NCBI GenBank assembly: GCA_002724775.1
Contig: PBPR01000036.1
Location: forward strand, 1-6,984
Direction: 5' to 3'
Length of the DNA: 6,984 nt
Origin: Methanobacteriota archaeon
GTDB taxonomy: Archaea; Thermoplasmatota; Poseidoniia; MGIII; CG-Epi1
Below are positions 1 through 6,973 of this stretch, one piece after another. Numbering within the stretch: position 1 is the first letter of the stretch; the number at the start of each line of letters is the position of its first letter. The notes beneath the pieces are model-generated. The model searched no databases and was not told the DNA's origin. It worked only from the letters and a program-made list of their open reading frames with translations. Made by a program: the position numbers and the translations under genes.

Positions 1-177
1 GGACTAACTGATTATGACGAAATTAGGTGGTATTGGAATATAACTGGAGAGAATAATACAGCTCGCCTATATTACGATGAGCAAGGATGGAATACTTCTA
101 ACCCTCGCGAGGAAAATAGTGACGGAGACTTGTGGGATGACGGAGATATAGATGAAGAAAACCCGGTTTACGGATAT
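1..177 (+). other. TSP3-like calcium-binding motifs in the first protein
   Basis: The window opens inside one motif: residues 1-8, GLTDYDEI, look like the second half of a DxDGDGLxDxDE unit. A second motif follows at residues 39-55, with acidic positions D41, D43, D46, D47, D49, D51, E52 and E53, preceded by the TSNP turn typical of the end of such units. Between them sits an aromatic segment with sequons (about residues 9-30). Alternating Asp/Gly loops of this type bind calcium in thrombospondin type 3 repeats and in many archaeal surface proteins. More copies probably lie upstream of the window. Calcium binding is inferred from the motif. Confidence 0.65.
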
Positions 178-3100
178 TTCGAAGAAGAAGATCCGCCATG
201 GGGAAGTCCACCTTCCAGAGCTGGAAATCCGGAAATGCCTCCTTCCATTGTTAATAAAACCGATATTTTTGTTTGGTCGTGGATTATAAAAAATCCTGCA
301 ACCGAAGAACCTTATGAAGGTGTTCATTTTGAAGCTTATTTAAACGAAAGCGATGATGAGGGAAGTCCTTCATATTTAATTGGAACTGGGATTAGTAACG
401 AAGAGGGATTCTTCGAAGTAACATGCAACATTTTTGAAAATAATCCAACATTAAAAGCTGGTGATTGGAAAATACAATTGAGAAGACCTTATCAAAGCTA
501 CAATGATACTGTTAATCTTCTCGAGAGTTGGAGCCCAAAGTTAGACATTAGAGTAACTGGTAATGTTACAATTGAGGCTACTGTTCCAAATACTGCTGCA
601 AGCTCTGGAACCGCTATTATCACAGGAAGTTTGTTAGAAGATGAAGATATTCCTGTTCAAGACAATTTTATATCTCTTGAATTCAACGAGAACACTTACT
701 ATGGCTTAACAAATGAAAATGGAATTTTTACAATTCAAGTAGATACTCCAGATGTAGAAGATGAAAACTATGACATAATCTTCAAATTTAATGGAACTGA
801 AAATTTAACCGAGGAAATAATATCTAAAAGTATTCGAATAATAAATGCATCTGTGGAATTAAGGTTTGATGAATCAAATGAAGATGTTTTCGAGTTAGAA
901 AATGAATATGCTATTAATGGAACCATATTTGGAGATGAAGGAGAACAACCTACCGGATTCATAGAATTGAAATATGGAGATTCATTAATTGGTCAAACTA
1001 GCATTACAGGAAATCAGGCATGGAGTATCAACTTTGAGGTTCCTAAAAACTCAAGTTGGGGAAACTCAATACTGACTGCTAGATTTTCAGGAAATGACAT
1101 TTATCCAGAAGACATAGCCGTTGAAAATATTATTATTAAAGGTAAAAGTAACTTAACGATAGACGAGGTATCTTCATTAAGAGTTGAGGAAGTAAAATTA
1201 CGTGGAAATCTGACTGATCATAATGGTGAAGCAATTGTTGACAAAATTGTCACATTATTTTTAGGGGAGAAATCAATTGGATCTACAGTAACACAAAGTG
1301 ATGGAAGTTACATATTTTTAGCTAATCTTTCAACTGAAAGCTCCGGATTACATCTTATTAAATCTGTAGTTTACGGAAGTCCGACGCTGTCCTCTGCAGA
1401 AAACCAAAGTAATTTGACACTACTAGCAACACCGGAGTTATTGTTTGACGAATCTGCGAAATGTAGAGATACAGAACGATATACTGAAAAAATATGCAAG
1501 GCAGGTAGGGGTTTGGAACATATTCTATCTGGCATTCTTGTAGATGAATTAGGAAATCCTATATCTAATACCACAATAGAATTTTTCAATGAAAATGATG
1601 GATTTGCACCTCCATTCGAAACTACTTCAGATGGAAAGTTTAGCTATACTATCTTCGTTGCTGAGGGGCAAACTAATATTTTTACGATAGACATAAAAGT
1701 AGAGGATGGTGATATACCATACCTTTTGGAAACTGACTTTGAAGTAGATGTGATACCTCAATCTAGTGTAATTCTCACATTAAATATTGATAATGAAAAT
1801 AAGAAAGCTTACAGAGGAGAAAATGTAAGCTTGTCTGGTACTTTAACGGATGATTCCGGCACGCCCCTAGAAAATCAGACATTAGGAATAAACATTAACT
1901 CAATTTTCTTGTATGCGACAACTAATGAGGTAGGCAGCTTTACAGCAAATTATCCTCTGGTATCTAACTACAATTTGGGAATTAGTAATGCGAGTGTGAT
2001 TTTCAACGAAACTGATTGGTATTTAGGAAACTATCAAAATAATTCATTTTTTGTTTTTGGAAAAACTACTTTCCAAAATGTAGTTGTCGAAGGAGATTGG
2101 TTCAATAACCAACTCAGGCGAGGAGGAGAAATAGATGTTTACGGAACGCTAGTAGATGATTTAGGAAATAGAGTCGAAACGAATATTACTGTTAGTATTG
2201 GAAATGCTAACTTAATCACAGAGTTTAATAATGAAACTACATTTGTTTCTAGTGGAATCATTCCTGAAGATTATAGAAATAACCATACTGTAAAACTGGC
2301 ATTTGTAGGGAATGAATATCTGGATGGAACTCAGTATAAAAGCAAGCATTCTATACTAGTTGAAAGTAAAATTAGATTTGATTTTGAACCAAAAAATGTA
2401 TTCCCTGGAGATATGGTTAACGTATCTGTATGGTTAGAGGAAGACGACGGAAGTCCTATACCTGATACTAGTTTGAATGTAACTGTAACGCTTTTTTATG
2501 ATAAAAACATTGAAATGGATACCGAATTAGCTTACAATCTAACAACAGACCTTTCTGGTTTTTCGAAATTTAGCTTTGAATTTCCTGAGGATGCAAATAG
2601 CGCAAGCGTTCAGGCTAAATTTGCTGGCGGATATATTAGAGCATATGACGACACGCCTCAAGAAACTGAACTAACCATAGCAAACGTAGCAATAAGTATT
2701 ACTAAATCTCCTGAGGCTAGAGAACCCTTTGACATCAATAAATATTTGCCACTTTTCATAGGAATACCTGCTGCGCTTTTGGTAACTGCATATTACCTAT
2801 ATTGGACGCAAAAACACAAATATGAAGTCAGAAATCTGATAAAGCAAATGCAAAGGGAACTGAATAAAGACGAAGATTACAGACAAATTATAATCAAATC
2901 TTATCATCAATTACTAAACATTCTCGACAGATATGGTTTCATAAAAACTAAAACTCAAACAGTAAGAGAATTTACAGATGTAATGCGTACAGCATTACCT
3001 ATCCCTACTCAGAGTGTTAAACTGTTAACATCCTTGTTTGAGATCGCAAGATATAGTGGAATAAAGCCCAAAGTTATAGATGAATTTGGAATGGAGATGA

Positions 3101-3237
3101 TAGATGGATCATACAACATTTGGTGTGTAGAAGCGATTAATAATTTGCACGAAGTCGAAATGGAATTAAACAAAGGCCTTAAGGAAGGAAAAGTTTCTCG
3201 ATTTACAAATATATTTGGTATGAGGTCTTCCAAATGA
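1..3237 (+). CDS. Large surface protein, 5'-truncated: TSP3-like motifs, Ig-like repeats, one TM helix, DUF4129-like cytoplasmic tail
   Basis: The frame is open from base 1 to the TGA at 3235-3237, giving 1078 residues with the N-terminus missing. A TTG at 130 could be taken as a start, but it lies inside the acidic motif NSDGDLWDDGD, so the coding region clearly continues upstream. Domain order, numbering from base 1: TSP3-like acidic motifs at residues 1-8 and 39-55; about eight Ig-like/CnaB-like beta-sandwich repeats of 97-111 residues at 84-900, with recurring signatures such as GTLTDDSGTPLENQT; a transmembrane helix at 915-935 followed by basic residues; and a cytoplasmic tail at 936-1078. 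The tail has DUF4129 hallmarks: a helix with YHQLL, a TxxEF-like motif (TVREF, 987-991) and ARYSG (1016-1020). The ectodomain holds about 29 N-glycosylation sequons and the tail none. The gene overlaps the DUF4350 gene by four bases. The likely role is a cell-surface adhesin, sensor or scaffold coupled to the MoxR module; this is inference. The DUF4129 call is from memory of the family pattern. Confidence 0.85.
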   Translation, partial: GLTDYDEIRWYWNITGENNTARLYYDEQGWNTSNPREENSDGDLWDDGDIDEENPVYGYFEEEDPPWGSPPSRAGNPEMPPSIVNKTDIFVWSWIIKNPATEEPYEGVHFEAYLNESDDEGSPSYLIGTGISNEEGFFEVTCNIFENNPTLKAGDWKIQLRRPYQSYNDTVNLLESWSPKLDIRVTGNVTIEATVPNTAASSGTAIITGSLLEDEDIPVQDNFISLEFNENTYYGLTNENGIFTIQVDTPDVEDENYDIIFKFNGTENLTEEIISKSIRIINASVELRFDESNEDVFELENEYAINGTIFGDEGEQPTGFIELKYGDSLIGQTSITGNQAWSINFEVPKNSSWGNSILTARFSGNDIYPEDIAVENIIIKGKSNLTIDEVSSLRVEEVKLRGNLTDHNGEAIVDKIVTLFLGEKSIGSTVTQSDGSYIFLANLSTESSGLHLIKSVVYGSPTLSSAENQSNLTLLATPELLFDESAKCRDTERYTEKICKAGRGLEHILSGILVDELGNPISNTTIEFFNENDGFAPPFETTSDGKFSYTIFVAEGQTNIFTIDIKVEDGDIPYLLETDFEVDVIPQSSVILTLNIDNENKKAYRGENVSLSGTLTDDSGTPLENQTLGININSIFLYATTNEVGSFTANYPLVSNYNLGISNASVIFNETDWYLGNYQNNSFFVFGKTTFQNVVVEGDWFNNQLRRGGEIDVYGTLVDDLGNRVETNITVSIGNANLITEFNNETTFVSSGIIPEDYRNNHTVKLAFVGNEYLDGTQYKSKHSILVESKIRFDFEPKNVFPGDMVNVSVWLEEDDGSPIPDTSLNVTVTLFYDKNIEMDTELAYNLTTDLSGFSKFSFEFPEDANSASVQAKFAGGYIRAYDDTPQETELTIANVAISITKSPEAREPFDINKYLPLFIGIPAALLVTAYYLYWTQKHKYEVRNLIKQMQRELNKDEDYRQIIIKSYHQLLNILDRYGFIKTKTQTVREFTDVMRTALPIPTQSVKLLTSLFEIARYSGIKPKVIDEFGMEMIDGSYNIWCVEAINNLHEVEMELNKGLKEGKVSRFTNIFGMRSSK
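250..2700 (+). repeat. About eight tandem Ig-like (beta-sandwich) protein repeats
   Basis: Repeat units begin near residues 84, 185, 282, 382, 477, 588, 689 and 789, with the last ending near 900. Spacing is therefore about 97 to 111 residues. The better units share a pattern: a polar first strand, a hydrophobic strand ending in G-x-L/I-x-D-D/E-x-G-x-P, a second hydrophobic strand, a T-x-x-x-G-x-F turn, and a late strand ending in an F-x-G-x-x-x-Y-like segment (for example FSGNDIYPED and FVGNEYLDG). Similarity is at the level of protein pattern; I see no near-identical DNA copies, so the repeats are old and diverged. The fifth unit carries an inserted loop with two cysteines (C488 and C499). 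Boundaries are approximate because they were placed by eye. Confidence 0.7.
2743..2805 (+). other. Transmembrane helix anchoring the first protein
   Basis: Residues 915-935 form an uncharged stretch rich in Leu, Ile, Ala, Val and Tyr, starting YLPLFIGIP and ending YYLYW. The next residues, TQKHKYEVRNLIKQ, are basic, which by the positive-inside rule places the C-terminus in the cytoplasm and the repeats outside. The absence of N-glycosylation sequons after this point agrees with that topology. Confidence 0.85.
3222..3226 (+). promoter_or_regulatory. Ribosome binding site for the DUF4350-like gene
   Basis: GAGGT lies seven bases before the ATG at 3234 and matches the core of the archaeal/bacterial anti-Shine-Dalgarno complement. 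It sits inside the last codons of the upstream gene. It supports ATG 3234 as the true start and implies that the two proteins are translated in a coupled way. Confidence 0.7.
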
Positions 3238-4661
3238 ACAACACATTTCGTGAAAAATATGGCTCTAAGTTATTTGCTCTCATTATAATTATCATGATGG
3301 TAACAGTGGTTTATCCCACATTAATTACAAATGCAAAGAACCCCTCACAACTTTCTGCTTACGACGACGATTGGAATGATATTTCAGACTTTGCATCTGA
3401 TATAGATGAAGATCAAAATGGAAATCATGAAATGAAAACAATTGTTTCAAGACCTGCTATTATTAATAAAATATCAGAGATTGAAAAAAATACTACGGAG
3501 AAAACTATCAATATTGAATCTACTGTCCTCGTGATTATTGGCGTAGAAAGAAGCTATTCCGAATTTGACTCAAACGCAATTTATAATTTTGTTAAATCTG
3601 GGGGTAAAGTCATTATTGCTGACGACTCTGGATACGGAAATTCTGCATTTTATGGAGAGATGGGAACCTTAGAAATAGGTGTCAAATTAAGGACTAACAT
3701 TGTGCAGGAAGGTTGCCAGCCTACTCAAAGTAGTGGATTAGTGGCTGGAGCAATTGATGCACTGGGATATGATGGAAGCGGAAGTAGTAGTCCAAAATGC
3801 AAACCTGCACAATTATATGATTCAAACCATTGGGAGGAAGCAATTCATCCAAAGAATAATTCAATTGCAATAATTGACGCAGACGTACCTAGAATGGATT
3901 TTAGCGGTCAATTAATGATGAGTTCGCCTGGTGCACTTACCGTTCAATCAGGAGGTGCTGCTGAAGGACTAGTCTGGTCAAGTCAAAAGGCATTCATTGA
4001 CTACAATCAAGACGGTGAAGGTGGTAAAGGCGAAGGAACTTATCGCGAAGATTCAACGAATGGAGTCGAGGTAGTGGCTGAAGCAAATATTGGAAATGGA
4101 ACTGTAATTTTCATATCAGATACAAGCATTTTTACAAACGAATATTACGATGAACTAGACAATCGAGCTTTTATTTTATCAATGGTAAACTATGTTACTG
4201 GTGGTGAAAAGCATACCATTATTTTCGATGAGAGCAGGCATATACAATCAGATATACTTTCACTGATATATGTTCAGCTATTCGGCGTTTTAGGATATAT
4301 AAGTAATAGTGAAACATTAGGAATACTGTTCTTAGGTTCAATTATTTTGATTTTGCAATTAGTTATGATGAGAGTTGAAAACCCAAAGCCTTGGAGGCAT
4401 TTATTCAATATATATGAAGGTCGACTTTCGAGATTTAGAGTGCCACATGCGCACTATACTCACCCTGAAACAATAAAAGAAATATTCATTGAAAAAGTAA
4501 GAATCGAAAATGGATACACAAGAGAAGAATTTGGAATGTTATCTCAATCAAAAATTGAGGAGCTATTACATGATCCTCTATTAATTAAGTTTATGATTAA
4601 TGACGATAGAAGCATGACCTTGAAAGAGGTTAAAGAAGCAATAAAAGGATGGAAAAAATAA
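3234..4661 (+). CDS. DUF4350-like membrane protein with GATase/Rossmann-like extracytoplasmic domain
   Basis: A 475-residue protein starting at an ATG that overlaps the preceding stop (ATGA). Residues 12-30 form a strongly hydrophobic signal anchor or signal peptide. An acidic linker follows (DDDWND and DIDEDQNG). From about residue 98 there is a beta-alpha-beta pattern (VLVIIGV, then YNFVKSGGKVIIADDSGYGN around 113-135), typical of the Rossmann/GATase-like fold of DUF4350 proteins. C161 and C189 bracket a Gly/Ser-rich stretch. The domain closes with HTIIFDESRH (327-336), resembling the DE-x-H element of the family. A second transmembrane helix spans 361-379, followed by a charged 96-residue cytoplasmic tail. 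No classical GATase Cys-His-Glu triad is obvious, so a binding or structural role is likelier than catalysis. It lies between the DUF4129 and MoxR genes, the usual position of DUF4350 genes. The family call is by pattern, not by search. Confidence 0.8.
   Translation: MNNTFREKYGSKLFALIIIIMMVTVVYPTLITNAKNPSQLSAYDDDWNDISDFASDIDEDQNGNHEMKTIVSRPAIINKISEIEKNTTEKTINIESTVLVIIGVERSYSEFDSNAIYNFVKSGGKVIIADDSGYGNSAFYGEMGTLEIGVKLRTNIVQEGCQPTQSSGLVAGAIDALGYDGSGSSSPKCKPAQLYDSNHWEEAIHPKNNSIAIIDADVPRMDFSGQLMMSSPGALTVQSGGAAEGLVWSSQKAFIDYNQDGEGGKGEGTYREDSTNGVEVVAEANIGNGTVIFISDTSIFTNEYYDELDNRAFILSMVNYVTGGEKHTIIFDESRHIQSDILSLIYVQLFGVLGYISNSETLGILFLGSIILILQLVMMRVENPKPWRHLFNIYEGRLSRFRVPHAHYTHPETIKEIFIEKVRIENGYTREEFGMLSQSKIEELLHDPLLIKFMINDDRSMTLKEVKEAIKGWKK
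4314..4370 (+). other. C-terminal transmembrane helix of the DUF4350-like protein
   Basis: Residues 361-379 are uncharged and rich in Leu and Ile (GILFLGSIILILQLVMM). They are followed by the charged RVENPKPWRH and a tail rich in Arg, Lys and Glu. Together with the N-terminal hydrophobic segment (residues 12-30) this predicts an outside domain and a cytoplasmic tail, if the N-terminal segment is not cleaved or if both helices anchor. Confidence 0.8.
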
Positions 4662-5728
4662 TGGGCATATTTGGAAATAGCAAAAAAGAAGAAGAGCAAG
4701 AACCAACCCCTGAGGTAGGGACTGAAGGACAAAATGAAGGTGTACAAACCTACATGATGGACCCTTCATTACAAGAAACACATGATTTAATGCAAGCGGT
4801 TTTAGCTGAAGCTGAACAGGTTGTTATGGGTAAAAGGCCCATACTTGACCTAACTGCAGTTGGAATACTAGCTGGTGGAAATATCCTTTTTGAGGATAAT
4901 CCTGGATTGGCTAAAACTCTCTTAGCTAATACTTTCGCACAAGCCCTAGGAATTGATTTTAAACGTGTGCAATTTACACCTGATCTTTTACCTGCTGATA
5001 TTACTGGAATTTATATTTGGAATCAAAAAGACCAAAAATTTGAGTTTCGAAAAGGACCGCTGTTTTGTAACTTGCTACTCGCCGATGAGATAAACAGAGC
5101 TCCTCCGAAAACTCAAGCTGCTTTGCTGGAAGCCATGCAGGAACACCAAGTAACTATTGAAGGTGAAACTCATGTTCTGCCAGAACCATTTGTAACATTA
5201 GCTACACAAAACCCTATTGAATCAGAAGGTACCTATCCACTTCCTGATGCTCAGCTCGATCGTTTCATGATGAAACTGTCAATGGGATACCCAGGAAGAC
5301 CTATTGAAAGGGCCATACTTGTAAAAAGAAAACAGAGAGGAAAAGATGACCACACGCTTAAGGCAATTACCACTCCTGAAAAGCTTCGCGAAATGCAATT
5401 GAGCCTTGAAAAAGTAAGAATTGATGACTCAATAATCGAATACATTGTTGAAATTATCTATCGTACCCGTGAAGATCCTAGAGTAAAGGTTGGTTCATCT
5501 CCAAGAGGTGCACAATCATTATTCAAACTGTCAAGAGCACTTGCTGTTTTAAGTGGGAGAGATTACGTCATTCCAGATGACATCAAAAGATTAAGTATCT
5601 ATACACTAAGACACCGAATAATATTGAAGCCAGAACCAAGGATTAAGGGCGTAAAAACTGAGGAAATAGTCTCTGAAATACTAGAACAAGTAGAAGTGCC
5701 AACAACTCAAGGACAACTAGAAGACTAG
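4661..5728 (+). CDS. MoxR-family AAA+ ATPase
   Basis: A 355-residue soluble protein. I chose ATG 4661 (TAATG, one-base overlap with the upstream stop) over the in-frame ATG at 4649. The start at 4649 would add MEKI and overlap 13 bases, and neither has a strong ribosome binding site. Residues 1 to about 35 are an acidic, Glu/Gln-rich linker (KKEEEQEPTPEVGTEGQ). The AAA+ core follows: Walker A EDNPGLAKT (78-86, K85 and T86), in the GLAKT form common in MoxR; Walker B LLLADEINR (138-146, D142 and E143); sensor 1 TQNPIE (N184); arginine finger region DAQLDRF (196-202, R201); and sensor 2 SSPRGAQSL (R282). All key residues are present, so it should hydrolyse ATP. MoxR proteins act as hexameric chaperone-like remodelers with vWA or DUF58 partners; the DUF58 gene directly follows. 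Its substrate here is unknown, though the tails of the two upstream membrane proteins are candidates. Confidence 0.95.
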   Translation: MGIFGNSKKEEEQEPTPEVGTEGQNEGVQTYMMDPSLQETHDLMQAVLAEAEQVVMGKRPILDLTAVGILAGGNILFEDNPGLAKTLLANTFAQALGIDFKRVQFTPDLLPADITGIYIWNQKDQKFEFRKGPLFCNLLLADEINRAPPKTQAALLEAMQEHQVTIEGETHVLPEPFVTLATQNPIESEGTYPLPDAQLDRFMMKLSMGYPGRPIERAILVKRKQRGKDDHTLKAITTPEKLREMQLSLEKVRIDDSIIEYIVEIIYRTREDPRVKVGSSPRGAQSLFKLSRALAVLSGRDYVIPDDIKRLSIYTLRHRIILKPEPRIKGVKTEEIVSEILEQVEVPTTQGQLED

Positions 5729-6973
5729 ATGTGGAGTAAAAAAGCTGCAGCTGTTGCAGGTGGAGCAATCTTCCTAACACTTGCAGGATTGATTAGATTG
5801 AATTATCTTTTCATTAGTGCAGGGCTTGTAATGTTGACATTTGTAGTTATATCCAGTTTTCTTGACGTTTGGATGCCGAATGTTAGAATTCGAAGGGAAA
5901 CAACTTCTGATAATATTTTTGAAGATGGAACCATGTCTGTTAAATTTATAATCAAAAATACGGGGTTGGGAATTGGATTTGTCGAAATATATGACAGCTT
6001 ACCTCCTCAAGCTAGGATAATAAAAGGATCAAACTACACTTTACTATACATGAAACCTTGGCAGGAAGTTTCATTTGAATATTCTTTGAAATTACCATTA
6101 AGAGGACATTACCACCTTGGACCGGTTAAGATGCGCGTTAAAGACGCATTTGATTTGTTTTATAACGAGAGATTAGAAGAATCTATTCACAGCTTTTCTG
6201 TATTTCCTCAAGTCGAAGTATTAGAGGAACAGGTAATAACTTCTCGTTCACCTAAATTACTATCAGGTGCTATGCCTCTAAATGTCATTGGAACTGGTAC
6301 AGAATTTTATTCACTGAGAGAATTTGTTCCAGGGGACTCACTTAGAACAGTTAACTGGAAAGCCCTAGCTAAGAAGGGTAAAATGATGGTTAATGAAACT
6401 GTTAGAGAAGACGTCATGGATGTTATTTTGTTAGTGGATGCAAGAGAAGTTTCTGCCGTAGGAGGGGGGAGAGATACTCCACTTGAAATGTCTTGCAGAG
6501 CTGCAGCTACATATGCCAAACAACTACTTGATGAAAGAAACAATGTCGCCCTTATGGTTTATGGAGATAGCATTGATAGGGTTGATTTAGATAGAGGTGA
6601 ACACCATCTATTCAAAATATTAACTGCTTTATCAAGTGCTAAGCCGCAGGGTAACCTAAAGCTTGAACTAGTAATGAAAGATTTGTTGCCTCATATTCCT
6701 AGCGGATCTCCAATCATACTTTTTAGTTCATTAGATGATGATCATACCATAGCTGAAGCATTTACAAGTACAATAAGTAGAGGATTTACAATTACCACTA
6801 TTTCACCTTCTAGCCTAGACTTTGAAGAAAGAATGAAAAGGATTCCCGTAGAGCCTTTACTAATAGCGAAAATTGAAAGAGACAACATGATTTCAGAACT
6901 TAGGAGCTTTGGACTCCAAGTAGGCGATTGGAAATACGGTGACAATGTTAACACTGCACTTCAGGAGATTTAA
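5729..6973 (+). CDS. DUF58 family membrane protein with vWA-like domain
   Basis: A 414-residue protein whose ATG directly abuts the preceding TAG with no spacer. No good ribosome binding site lies at normal distance; AAGGA is 15 bases away, suggesting re-initiation after MoxR termination. Two hydrophobic helices at about residues 6-24 and 26-48 form an N-terminal hairpin. A beta-rich segment follows (about 55-140, with FIIKNTGLGIGFVEI), resembling the domain commonly found before DUF58. The DUF58 signature is clear: EFYSLREFVPGDSLRTVNWK (192-211, with R197, G202, D203, R206 and W210). A vWA-like fold follows, beginning VILLVDAREVS (232-242). The expected metal-site pattern DxSxS is reduced to D237 only, with R239 and V241 in the serine positions. 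The rest of the fold is intact (VALMVYGD, then an ILFSS strand). DUF58 proteins are the usual partners of MoxR ATPases, probably as membrane-bound adaptors. Confidence in the family is high; the molecular role is inferred. Confidence 0.93.
   Translation: MWSKKAAAVAGGAIFLTLAGLIRLNYLFISAGLVMLTFVVISSFLDVWMPNVRIRRETTSDNIFEDGTMSVKFIIKNTGLGIGFVEIYDSLPPQARIIKGSNYTLLYMKPWQEVSFEYSLKLPLRGHYHLGPVKMRVKDAFDLFYNERLEESIHSFSVFPQVEVLEEQVITSRSPKLLSGAMPLNVIGTGTEFYSLREFVPGDSLRTVNWKALAKKGKMMVNETVREDVMDVILLVDAREVSAVGGGRDTPLEMSCRAAATYAKQLLDERNNVALMVYGDSIDRVDLDRGEHHLFKILTALSSAKPQGNLKLELVMKDLLPHIPSGSPIILFSSLDDDHTIAEAFTSTISRGFTITTISPSSLDFEERMKRIPVEPLLIAKIERDNMISELRSFGLQVGDWKYGDNVNTALQEI
6963..6968 (+). promoter_or_regulatory. 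Ribosome binding site for a downstream gene
   Basis: AGGAGA lies inside the last codons of the DUF58 gene, five bases before a TTG that directly follows its TAA stop. It is one of the best Shine-Dalgarno matches in the window and has no other start codon to serve, so it points to a fifth gene beginning at 6974. Confidence 0.55.

Noticed and set aside
67..327. Minus-strand open frame opposite the start of the large gene
   Set aside because: It lies wholly opposite a well-supported coding region, has no ribosome binding site I trust, and its protein resembles no family. The same applies to the minus-strand frames near 768-962, 1371-1589, 3009-3233, 5251-5445, 6307-6543 and 6742-6954.
202..2456. 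GGAAGTCC occurring at 202, 361, 1375 and 2449 as a possible repeated DNA motif
   Set aside because: All four are in the same reading frame and encode Gly-Ser-Pro turns of the surface protein, so protein constraint explains them.
4544..4781. Two overlapping hydrophobic minus-strand frames that could look like a small membrane protein
   Set aside because: Their Phe/Leu-rich character comes from reading the Lys/Glu-rich codons of the DUF4350 tail and MoxR N-terminus in reverse. Two such frames in the same place are a sign of a shadow.
6459..6472. G-rich tract GGAGGGGGGA as an internal ribosome binding site or frameshift site
   Set aside because: No start codon lies at a suitable distance (the next ATG, at 6488, is over 20 bases away), and the vWA-like fold continues correctly in frame after it. 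It encodes a glycine loop.
5747..6510. GCTGCAGC palindromes as operator sites
   Set aside because: They encode alanine runs in the DUF58 protein and are not positioned near any promoter.
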